The notes below the pieces were generated by a model that was given only the letters and a program-made list of their open reading frames with translations, was not told where the DNA came from and did not search any database. This document shows, one piece after another, positions 57,310-64,000 of a stretch of 64,000 nucleotides of DNA. Both the position numbers and the translations under genes were made by a program. Origin of the DNA: Paralcaligenes sp. KSB-10 (lineage in GTDB: Bacteria; Pseudomonadota; Gammaproteobacteria; Burkholderiales; Burkholderiaceae_B). Numbering within the stretch: position 1 is the stretch's first letter; the number at the start of each line of letters is the position of its first letter. Where the stretch lies: positions 434,001 through 498,000 of the forward strand of contig NZ_CP089848.1 in the NCBI RefSeq assembly GCF_021266465.1, written 5' to 3'.

Positions 57310-59235
57310 TCAGCTGCGCGGCTTCAAATGCAGGGCAAGAAATTTTTCCATGCGGTCATAGAATTCGAACTTGTTTTCATCGTTATGAAAACCGTGGCCT
57401 TCGTTATCCTTGACAATATATTCGACCTCTACGCCGCGGGCCTGCAGAGCTGCCACCATTTGATCGCTTTCGTCCTTGTTGACGCGTGGGTCGTGCGCCC
57501 CTTGTGCAATCAATAAAGGCGTTTTGATTTTATCGGCGTTCAAGGCCGGCGATGTAGCAACCAGGCGGCTCCGGTCGCGTTCGGGGCTGCCGACCATGCA
57601 GTGCATTTTCTCGAGCATGGGCTTCCAGTAGGGAGGAATCGTGTCCATGAATGTCAGCAGATTGGAAACACCCACGTAGTCTACCGCCGCGGCGTACAAG
57701 TCCGGTGTGTACGTGATGCCGGCCAGGGTCGCGTAGCCGCCGTAGCTGCCGCCATAAATAGCGATGCGTGCCGGGTCTGCGATGCCTTGGGCGACCAGCC
57801 ATTGCACGCCGTCCGTAATATCGTCCTGCATGCTCAGACCCCACTGCCCAAAGCTGGCTTCCCAGAAGCGCCGCCCATAGCCTGTGGAGCCCCGAAAATT
57901 CATCTGCAGCACGCAATAGCCCCGGTTGGCGAGAAATTGCGCCTCAGGGTTGAAGCCCCAGCCGTCGCGTGCCCAGGGGCCTCCATGCGGGTTGACAATG
58001 CACGGCAGATTCTTTGCCTGGCGCCCAAGCGGCAAGGTCAGGTAACCGTGTATGGTCAGGCCGTCCCGCGACTGGTATTGAATAGGCCGCACGGACGCCA
58101 TGTCCTGCTCGGGCAGACTGGAGTTGATATCGGCCAGCTTGTCCAGCGTATTGCGATCGGCGTCGTAAAGATAGCGTGCGCCGGGCGTTTTATCGCTATG
58201 GGCGGCCACAATGAATTTGCTTTCATCGCGTGTGCCGCTTTGAAAAGCTATTTCGTAGCCGGGCAGCATTCCCGACAGGCGCTTGAAACGCTCGGCACTG
58301 ACTGCATCGAAAAAATGGTACGCCGGCTTATCGGTTTGATAGACGGCTGCCGTCAATACCTTGCGTAGCCGTGAGTAGGCGGCGCCATCGAGGTCGACGG
58401 AATCGGCGGCAAAAATCTCGTGTTCCTGATCGGGGCGGGTCGGGTCTATGATGACCAGCGCCAGAAGGTCCCGGCCGCGATTGCTCAGCGCATAAAAGGA
58501 TTTATTGTCGAACGTAAAGAATTCCGGGCTGACGGTCGTGCGAAAATCGGTGGTGATGATGGGTTTGAACGATGCTGTTTCATCGTCCCGATAGAGCAGG
58601 GTGGTGTGCAGCCCGTCGCTGGTGATGCCTGCCCGCACGCGGCCGGCGTGGTCGGTTTGCCAAGCCACGATATTGCCGGGATTTTCAGCCACCAGGTTCA
58701 GTGCCGCGGTCTTCACATGGGCGCGATAGACGTCGAATACCTCCGGGTTGCGTCCGTTATGGCTGATCAGTATGTGTAGAGGATCGTCCTCCAGGTCGTC
58801 TTCGACGCTGGCTCGCACACCCTCAAGCGGCGTCAGGTCGGTGATGGTGCCTGTGGAAACGTCGACCGCAACCACGTGAAAATTCTCATCGCCGTTGAAG
58901 TCTTTCTCGTACAGAATGGTATGCGACCCTTTCCAGAAATACTGGCCGATGTCGCGCTCCGTTTCGCCGGTCAGGCGACGCGGCTCGCCCACTGGCGTGC
59001 TGCCCTCAAGCGCCTGCACAAATACATTCATGCGGGCCGGCTTGCCGTCGATACTGACCGGCTCCATGAATCCCAGCATGGTGCCGTCTTCGGACAAGCG
59101 GAAAAAGCCGCGGTCGGGATTCCGGAAAAAATCCTTGACAGGATAGTGTTTCGGAGCCCGCGGCGCAGCGAGGCCGCCGTCGTTGGATATCAAATGTGTT
59201 TTATGCAGCAAGCGGGAGTACGGATTTGTCGGCAT
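57310..59235 (-). CDS. S9 family peptidase (prolyl oligopeptidase family)
   Basis: A 641-residue two-domain enzyme: an N-terminal beta-propeller with repeated strand patterns and a C-terminal alpha/beta hydrolase. The nucleophile motif GGSYGGYATLAG, the Asp region IAQGAHDPRVNK and the His region NEGHGFHNDENK complete a Ser-Asp-His triad. No signal peptide is evident, so it is likely cytoplasmic. The family includes acylaminoacyl and dipeptidyl peptidases; the specificity here is unknown. It is divergent from the 2-hydroxyacid dehydrogenase gene. Confidence 0.93.
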   Translation of the reverse strand: MPTNPYSRLLHKTHLISNDGGLAAPRAPKHYPVKDFFRNPDRGFFRLSEDGTMLGFMEPVSIDGKPARMNVFVQALEGSTPVGEPRRLTGETERDIGQYFWKGSHTILYEKDFNGDENFHVVAVDVSTGTITDLTPLEGVRASVEDDLEDDPLHILISHNGRNPEVFDVYRAHVKTAALNLVAENPGNIVAWQTDHAGRVRAGITSDGLHTTLLYRDDETASFKPIITTDFRTTVSPEFFTFDNKSFYALSNRGRDLLALVIIDPTRPDQEHEIFAADSVDLDGAAYSRLRKVLTAAVYQTDKPAYHFFDAVSAERFKRLSGMLPGYEIAFQSGTRDESKFIVAAHSDKTPGARYLYDADRNTLDKLADINSSLPEQDMASVRPIQYQSRDGLTIHGYLTLPLGRQAKNLPCIVNPHGGPWARDGWGFNPEAQFLANRGYCVLQMNFRGSTGYGRRFWEASFGQWGLSMQDDITDGVQWLVAQGIADPARIAIYGGSYGGYATLAGITYTPDLYAAAVDYVGVSNLLTFMDTIPPYWKPMLEKMHCMVGSPERDRSRLVATSPALNADKIKTPLLIAQGAHDPRVNKDESDQMVAALQARGVEVEYIVKDNEGHGFHNDENKFEFYDRMEKFLALHLKPRS

Positions 59236-59416
59236 GATCGGAATTTTGGCGTATGGATATGATCTCGGTACTATATCGGATAAACCGGATTCGATTTTTA
59301 ACGGAGCGGGTTTGTTTATATACTTGCCTGTTGATGTCGCTGTAACGCGGGTAGCCTGTCGTCAAAGTGCCCTCCGCACAAGAAACTGCTCTCATACAAC
59401 CTCTCCAAGGATTTTC

Positions 59417-60391
59417 ATGGCTGACCGCCCTACGCATATTGTTTTCCTGGACCGCGAAACCATTTCGGCGCAAACAGTGCTGCGGCCTTTGTCTTTTGCC
59501 CATGAGTTGACCGTATACGGCCGCACGGCCAAAGACAATATCGCCGGCCGGATTGCGCAGGCCGATATCGTGATCAGCAATAAAGTGCCGTTGAGCCGGA
59601 CCACGCTTGAACACGCACCCAAGCTCAAGATGATCGCCGTGGCCGCCACAGGAACCGATATCGTGGATCTGCCGGCTTGCCAGGAACGCGGCATTGTCGT
59701 GTCGAACATCCAGGGTTATGCCGTCAATACCGTGCCCGAACACACGTTCGCACTGATATTCGCCCTGCGCCGCAGCATCGTGGCCTATCGCGAATCGGTC
59801 AAGGCCGGACGCTGGCACGATTCGCAGCAATTCTGCTATTTCGACTATCCGATCAAAGATCTGGCGGGTTCCACATTAGGCATTATCGGCGATGGCGTAC
59901 TGGGCCAGGCAGTCGCCGCCATCGGCCGGGCCCTGAACATGCGGGTGCTCTTTGCGGGACGCAAGGGGGCCGGCAAAGCCGGAGCTTTGTATACGCCTTT
60001 TGAGCAAGTGCTCAGCCAAAGCGATATCATCAGCCTGCATTGCCCGCTTAACGCGCAAACGCGCGGCATGATCAGCGATGCCGAATTTGCCCAGATGACT
60101 CGCAAACCCCTGCTGATCAACACCGCCCGAGGCGGGCTGGTGAATGAAGAGGCCTTGGCGCGCGCGCTGCGATCCGGCCAGATTGGCGGCGCCGGCTTCG
60201 ACGTCACGACGCCTGAGCCTCCCGACAACCAGCATCCTTTGGTGCAATTGCTGGAACTGCCCAATTTCATCCTGACCCCGCATGTGGCGTGGGCCAGCGA
60301 CGAGGCGGTACAAGGCCTTGCGGATCAGCTCATGGATAATATCGAAGCCTTTCATAACGGATCTCCCCGCAATGTGGTCAAGGCCAAATAG
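59417..60391 (+). CDS. D-2-hydroxyacid dehydrogenase (hydroxypyruvate/glycerate type)
   Basis: A 324-residue NAD(P)-dependent reductase of the D-isomer 2-hydroxyacid dehydrogenase family. ATG 59417 (MADRPTHIVFLDRETISAQ) has an AAGGA SD. Motifs: the nucleotide-binding GIIGDGVLGQAVA, catalytic Arg in INTARGGLVNEEAL, the Glu in TPEPPDNQHP and the His in TPHVAWASDEA. A glycerate kinase gene follows, so reduction of hydroxypyruvate (or tartronate-derived) substrates to D-glycerate is the likely role, hprA-like; the exact substrate is inferred. Confidence 0.88.
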   Translation: MADRPTHIVFLDRETISAQTVLRPLSFAHELTVYGRTAKDNIAGRIAQADIVISNKVPLSRTTLEHAPKLKMIAVAATGTDIVDLPACQERGIVVSNIQGYAVNTVPEHTFALIFALRRSIVAYRESVKAGRWHDSQQFCYFDYPIKDLAGSTLGIIGDGVLGQAVAAIGRALNMRVLFAGRKGAGKAGALYTPFEQVLSQSDIISLHCPLNAQTRGMISDAEFAQMTRKPLLINTARGGLVNEEALARALRSGQIGGAGFDVTTPEPPDNQHPLVQLLELPNFILTPHVAWASDEAVQGLADQLMDNIEAFHNGSPRNVVKAK

Positions 60392-60464
60392 GGCTTGCAC
60401 CGATTGCCGTCTTGTATGATCTTGTTCAACTCGTCACTACTTGTTCCTGAAAGTGAGCCGCTCA

Positions 60465-61601
60465 ATGCGCATCGTTATTGCTCCTGATTCATTCAAAGAA
60501 AGCCTGACCGCTCCCGAAGTCGCCAATGCCATAGCGGAAGGTGTGCGCGATGTGCTGCCGAAAGCGGAAATTGTCTGCGTACCCATGGCCGATGGGGGAG
60601 AGGGGTCGCTCGACGCCGTCATCGCCGCCAGTTCGGCACAGCGCCGCAGCGCGACAGTAAGCGACGCCAACAATCAGCCTTGTCTTGCCGACTGGGCCTG
60701 GCTCGGAAACGGCAATGCCTTCATTGAAATCGCCACGGCGGCGGGGCTGGCACAAATCCCGCCTGAGCAGCGCAATCCCCTGACCGCCACGAGTTTCGGG
60801 GTTGGCCAATTGATTTTGCAAGCGCTGGACGCCGGCGCCAGGCATATCACCATAGGTCTGGGCGGCAGCGCCTGCAATGACGGTGGGGCGGGTATGCTGC
60901 AGGCGCTCGGTGTCGGTATGCTCGATGCGCAAGGCAAGGACCTCCCTCCAGGCGGAGCTGCCTTGCAACAGCTTGCGAGCGTGTCGCTGGAGGCGATCGA
61001 CCCGCGTTTGCGGCACGTCGCGTTTGAGATCGCCATGGATGTTGACAATCCGTTGTGCGGGCCGTCGGGTGCATCAGCGTTTTTCGGCCCGCAAAAAGGG
61101 GCCAGCGGCCAGCAGGTTGAACAGCTCGATGCCGCGCTTGGGCATTTTGCCGGCCTGAGCGCCCGTATTCTGGGAAAAGACGAGCAGCACACTCCTGGTG
61201 CCGGTGCGGCCGGCGGCCTGGGTTTTGCGATCAAGGCATTCCTGAACGGTTCGTTCCGCCCGGGGGTAGAGCTGCTTGCCGAGTTGTCCGGCTTGCCCCA
61301 GGCGCTGGTGGGGGCCGACCTGGTTTTCACCGGAGAGGGCCGGATGGATGCGCAAACCCTGCATGGCAAGACACCGGCAGGGGTCGCCGCCTACGCCCAG
61401 GCCCTGGGCATACCGGTTATAGCAATAGTAGGGTCCCTGGGCGCCGGGTACGAAGCTTTGTACAAGGCCGGAATCACGGCGGCGTTCAGTCTGGTGCCGG
61501 GGCCCATTACCCTGGCGCAAGCTTGCAAAGACGCTCCCCAGTATTTACGGCAACGAGCCGGCGATAGCGTGCGCATCTGGCTTGCAGGCCATAAGTCATG
61601 A
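60465..61601 (+). CDS. garK: Glycerate kinase, GK-II/GarK family
   Basis: A 378-residue glycerate 2-kinase. It starts MRIVIAPDSFKESLTAPEVA with DGGEGSLDA, IGLGGSACNDGGAGM, MDVDNPLCG, GAAGGLGFAIKAFL and FTGEGRMDAQTLHGKTP, all hallmark blocks of the class. It phosphorylates D-glycerate to 2-phosphoglycerate, feeding glycolysis. ATG 60465 was chosen for the conserved N-terminus. Its stop overlaps the start of the SDR gene (ATGA). Confidence 0.95.
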   Translation: MRIVIAPDSFKESLTAPEVANAIAEGVRDVLPKAEIVCVPMADGGEGSLDAVIAASSAQRRSATVSDANNQPCLADWAWLGNGNAFIEIATAAGLAQIPPEQRNPLTATSFGVGQLILQALDAGARHITIGLGGSACNDGGAGMLQALGVGMLDAQGKDLPPGGAALQQLASVSLEAIDPRLRHVAFEIAMDVDNPLCGPSGASAFFGPQKGASGQQVEQLDAALGHFAGLSARILGKDEQHTPGAGAAGGLGFAIKAFLNGSFRPGVELLAELSGLPQALVGADLVFTGEGRMDAQTLHGKTPAGVAAYAQALGIPVIAIVGSLGAGYEALYKAGITAAFSLVPGPITLAQACKDAPQYLRQRAGDSVRIWLAGHKS

Positions 61602-62380
61602 CAAACCTCGGCGATCTACCCGATTTTTCCCTCAATAACCGCCTGGCCCTGGTTACCGGATCAACGCAAGGCCTGGGGCTGGTCATTGCAAAAGCCTACG
61701 CCGCCAGCGGGGCCCGTGTGGTCATCAACGGCCGGAATCCCGATCATGTGGCGCGGGCCGTGGCGGCACTGAGCTCGCAGGGCTGCCTGGCCTATCCGTT
61801 CGTGCACGATATCGCCCGGCTCGACACTCAGGAAGCGGCGTACGCGCAGCTTTGCGCGCAGATTGGCGTGCCCGATATTCTGGTGAACAATGTCGGGATC
61901 CGTATACGCAAAACACTGGGAGAGGCCTCGCTCGCCGAAATTGTCGAATTGGTCAATGTCGACCTGATTGCCGGCGTTCATTTATCCAAGCTCGCTGCCC
62001 AAGCCATGGCCAAGAGCGCGGCGGCGGGCCGCATTATTACCATGACGTCGATTGCCGGCGAGCTGGCGCGGGCCGGCGATGCGATTTATCCCATTGCCAA
62101 GCAGGGATTGAGCGGCATGGTGCGTGCACTGGCGGTGGAATACGGGCCCAAGGCGATTACCAGCAATGGCATAGCGCCCGGCACATTTGCGACGGAAGCC
62201 AATGCCCAACTGGTCGACGACCCGCTCAAAAGCAAACGGGTCGTGGGCCGCAATCCGCTTGGGCGCTGGGGTCGGCCCAGCGAGATAGCAGGCGCCGCCG
62301 TGTTCCTGGCCTCGCCTGCCGCATCGTACGTCAATGGCCATATTCTGGTGGTCGACGGAGGCTTTTCCATTACGTTTTAA
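61598..62380 (+). CDS. Short-chain dehydrogenase/reductase (gluconate 5-dehydrogenase-like)
   Basis: A 260-residue classical SDR. The cofactor motif is TGSTQGLG, then NNVG, the Ser in TMTSIAG and the catalytic Y-x3-K in YPIAKQGL; the C-terminus GGFSITF is normal. It resembles gluconate 5-dehydrogenases. Coupling to the glycerate kinase and 2-hydroxyacid dehydrogenase suggests a sugar-acid pathway whose product feeds glycerate. The substrate is not certain. Its 3' end overlaps the convergent MFS gene by 11 bp. Confidence 0.85.
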   Translation: MTNLGDLPDFSLNNRLALVTGSTQGLGLVIAKAYAASGARVVINGRNPDHVARAVAALSSQGCLAYPFVHDIARLDTQEAAYAQLCAQIGVPDILVNNVGIRIRKTLGEASLAEIVELVNVDLIAGVHLSKLAAQAMAKSAAAGRIITMTSIAGELARAGDAIYPIAKQGLSGMVRALAVEYGPKAITSNGIAPGTFATEANAQLVDDPLKSKRVVGRNPLGRWGRPSEIAGAAVFLASPAASYVNGHILVVDGGFSITF

Positions 62381-63836
62381 ACTTTGGCGCGGGCGTCCGG
62401 GCGACCCTGTCTTGCAGATTCATTGCCCGGCCGGGGGCGGAGGCACTGATATATCGAGCCGCAATCAGTACGGCTACCAGGTAGGCGATCGCGACAACCC
62501 CGCACATCCACGGTAAACCATGCGACCAGTCGGGCTGCATATGGATCGCCGCACCCATCACCGCAACGCCCACCAAGGCGCCAATCTGGCGATTGGCATT
62601 CAATGCCGCGGCCGCGATATTGGCATGATCCTGGCCCGCCAATTGCATCATGATAACGGTCATTGCCGGCACGGCCATACCTACGCCGAGATTGGCCGCT
62701 GCCATCAGCACGATTAGTAGCGCATAGGGCATGCGTGCCGTAAAAATCGTCAGACCGACGAAAATGATTCCCGCCGTTGCAAGCCCCGCCAGCATGGTGG
62801 TGCGTGTATCCCGGCGGGCGCTGATCCGGCCGGACAACAAGCTGCCGATGCTGAACATTGCCATCAAGGGCAAAAGGGCGATGCCGGTATGCCAGGCGTC
62901 GGCGCCGCGCTCCTGCTGCAGATACAAACTGATCAGGAACAGTTGCCCGTATGCTCCGAGATTGATAAAAAAACCGATGCCGTTGGTGGCGGCAAAGCGC
63001 GAGTTATGGGACAGGTCCCGCGGCACGACGGGCGTGGCGCTGCGCTGTTCTCTCATGGCGAACAGCAATATGGCGGCAATACCCATGGCCGCCGCGCCCA
63101 GAATTGCCATGGATGACCAGCCGTATGATGCTCCATTGATCATGACAAAAGAAAATGCGGCCAAGCCGATTATGGCAAGCATGTGGCCTATCGTGCCTAG
63201 CGCCTGGCGATGGCGGGGCGATGGGGCAAGATGGCGCAAACCCAGCATTATCCCCAGCAGGCCGATCGGAATGTTCAGCCAGAAAATGAAGCGCCAGCCG
63301 ACCGCGGCCACAACGATACCTCCTACCAGTGGCCCTGTTGCACCCGCGGCCGATACGATGGTCGACCACAGGCTCAATACCTTGATGCGCGCTGAGTCTT
63401 CCGGGTATGCCTGATTCAGCAAGCTCAGGGAGGCCGGCATGAACAGGGCGGCTCCAACACCTTGCAGCAGGCGTGCTCCCACGAGGGCGGCGCCACTGGG
63501 AGCCAAGCCGCACAGCAGGGACGCGCTGACGAATATGCACAGTCCGGCCATATAGGCGGCCCGGGCTCCATAACGGTTCGCCATCGCCCCGCCCAGCAGC
63601 AAGAATGCGGCAAATGTCAGGGTGTAGCCGTCCACCACCCACACCAGGCCGGCCAAGCTTATATCCAGACTGGCTTGTATATGCGTCAAGGCGACATTGA
63701 CAACGGTGACGTCAAGCATGGCCATGACAAAGCCGAGCGCCAACGCGATGAGCGGCCATGCGGAAATGCGGGATGTCTCTTTTGCAGTGGGGATGAGCGT
63801 TGGAGCCAGGCCGGCGCATTGTTGTGTAATCGGCAT
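62370..63836 (-). CDS. MFS drug-efflux transporter, DHA2 (EmrB/QacA) family
   Basis: A 488-residue transporter with about 14 helices. Motif LALGFVMAMLDVTVVNVALTH in two blocks is the start of DHA2 members, and the A-motif-like loop GGAMANRYGARAAYMAG and the C motif region TGPLVGGIVVAAVGWRFIFW follow. ATG 63836 (MPITQQCAG) is preferred to the upstream ATG 63896. It would export hydrophobic drugs by proton antiport. A LysR gene starts 105 bp away in the opposite direction and is the probable regulator. Confidence 0.9.
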   Translation of the reverse strand: MPITQQCAGLAPTLIPTAKETSRISAWPLIALALGFVMAMLDVTVVNVALTHIQASLDISLAGLVWVVDGYTLTFAAFLLLGGAMANRYGARAAYMAGLCIFVSASLLCGLAPSGAALVGARLLQGVGAALFMPASLSLLNQAYPEDSARIKVLSLWSTIVSAAGATGPLVGGIVVAAVGWRFIFWLNIPIGLLGIMLGLRHLAPSPRHRQALGTIGHMLAIIGLAAFSFVMINGASYGWSSMAILGAAAMGIAAILLFAMREQRSATPVVPRDLSHNSRFAATNGIGFFINLGAYGQLFLISLYLQQERGADAWHTGIALLPLMAMFSIGSLLSGRISARRDTRTTMLAGLATAGIIFVGLTIFTARMPYALLIVLMAAANLGVGMAVPAMTVIMMQLAGQDHANIAAAALNANRQIGALVGVAVMGAAIHMQPDWSHGLPWMCGVVAIAYLVAVLIAARYISASAPGRAMNLQDRVARTPAPKFKT

Positions 63837-63922
63837 GATGACAATTCCATATCTTGAAGAATATGGTGGAAATGTTAAAGGCTGCCGTAAATGCATAAAA
63901 GCAGTATTATTGCCTTGTCATC

Positions 63923-63936
63923 ATGCAAAATTGCAT
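63923..63936. promoter_or_regulatory. Palindrome ATGCAA-AA-TTGCAT in the MFS/LysR divergent region
   Basis: A perfect 6+6 palindrome 6 bp before the LysR start and 87 bp before the MFS start. Small A/T-rich palindromes in divergent regions are common LysR operators. The MFS ORF can be extended to 63896, so the site is near its promoter in either case. Confidence 0.35.
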
Positions 63937-63941
63937 TTCAA

Positions 63942-64000
63942 ATGGATTGGGACAACGCCCGGGTTTTTCTTGCCATTTACCGCATGGGAACCTTGCGCGG
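63942..64000 (+). CDS. LysR-family regulator, N-terminal fragment (cut by window edge)
   Basis: ATG 63942 opens MDWDNARVFLAIYRMGTLR, a typical LysR helix-turn-helix start (first helix of the winged domain), and the frame is open to the window edge. Divergent from the MFS exporter, it is its likely regulator. Only 19 codons are visible, so subfamily cannot be told. Confidence 0.8.
   Translation, partial: MDWDNARVFLAIYRMGTLR

Overview
The window reads as a chromosomal segment of a Gram-negative betaproteobacterium, most likely order Burkholderiales and close to Alcaligenaceae/Bordetella. The grounds are the protein styles, the yicC/rph and rdgB-hemW-glnA-ntrB-ntrC gene orders, two-membrane transport systems, and LexA, Fur and sigma-54 sites of the proteobacterial type. 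That placement is inference. Nearly all of the 64 kb is protein coding. I saw no rRNA, tRNA, CRISPR array, intact insertion sequence or phage gene.

Layout. 1-490: 5' part of argG. 742-8189: a LysR regulator divergent from a complete RND efflux operon (adaptor, HAE1 pump, outer-membrane lipoprotein); a textbook LexA box lies in the divergent region. 8122-12044: a two-gene DNA-repair unit, a VRR-NUC (FAN1-like) nuclease and a DinG/XPD-like FeS helicase with an N-terminal PD-(D/E)XK nuclease, behind a second LexA box. 12229-13685: an exported MTA/SAH-nucleosidase-like protein and a DUF985 cupin. 13741-16042: a TonB-dependent siderophore receptor with a Fur-box-like site. 16277-18128: yicC and rph, divergent. 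18169-26407: a kdp potassium operon (small membrane ORF, kdpF, A, B, C, D, E), followed by MmgE/PrpD, acyl-CoA dehydrogenase and a divergent LysR gene. These appear to separate rph from rdgB-hemW.

30254-36301: rdgB, hemW, then the nitrogen-control operon glnA-glnL-glnG with a strong sigma-54 promoter and an NtrC palindrome. 36328-39841: an fbpABC ferric-iron ABC transporter. 40216-46358: fpr, ridA, recG, oxyR, dps and a branched-chain amino-acid binding protein; oxyR, dps and possibly fpr form an oxidative-stress neighbourhood. 46476-46571: a decayed carboxymuconolactone-decarboxylase fragment. 46630-50972: ugpBAEC for glycerol-3-phosphate uptake with a Pho-box-like site. 51135-52546: proC and a queuosine-precursor transporter. 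52699-56396: livHMGF preceded by a 15-bp inverted repeat and a candidate leader peptide. 56484-64000: a glutathione transferase, an S9 peptidase, a D-glycerate module (2-hydroxyacid dehydrogenase, glycerate kinase, SDR), an MFS exporter and the start of a LysR regulator.

The genes are mostly housekeeping and transport. The most distinctive parts are the two LexA boxes 10 kb apart, one on a repair nuclease/helicase pair and one on a multidrug efflux locus, and the leader-like arrangement in front of livH.
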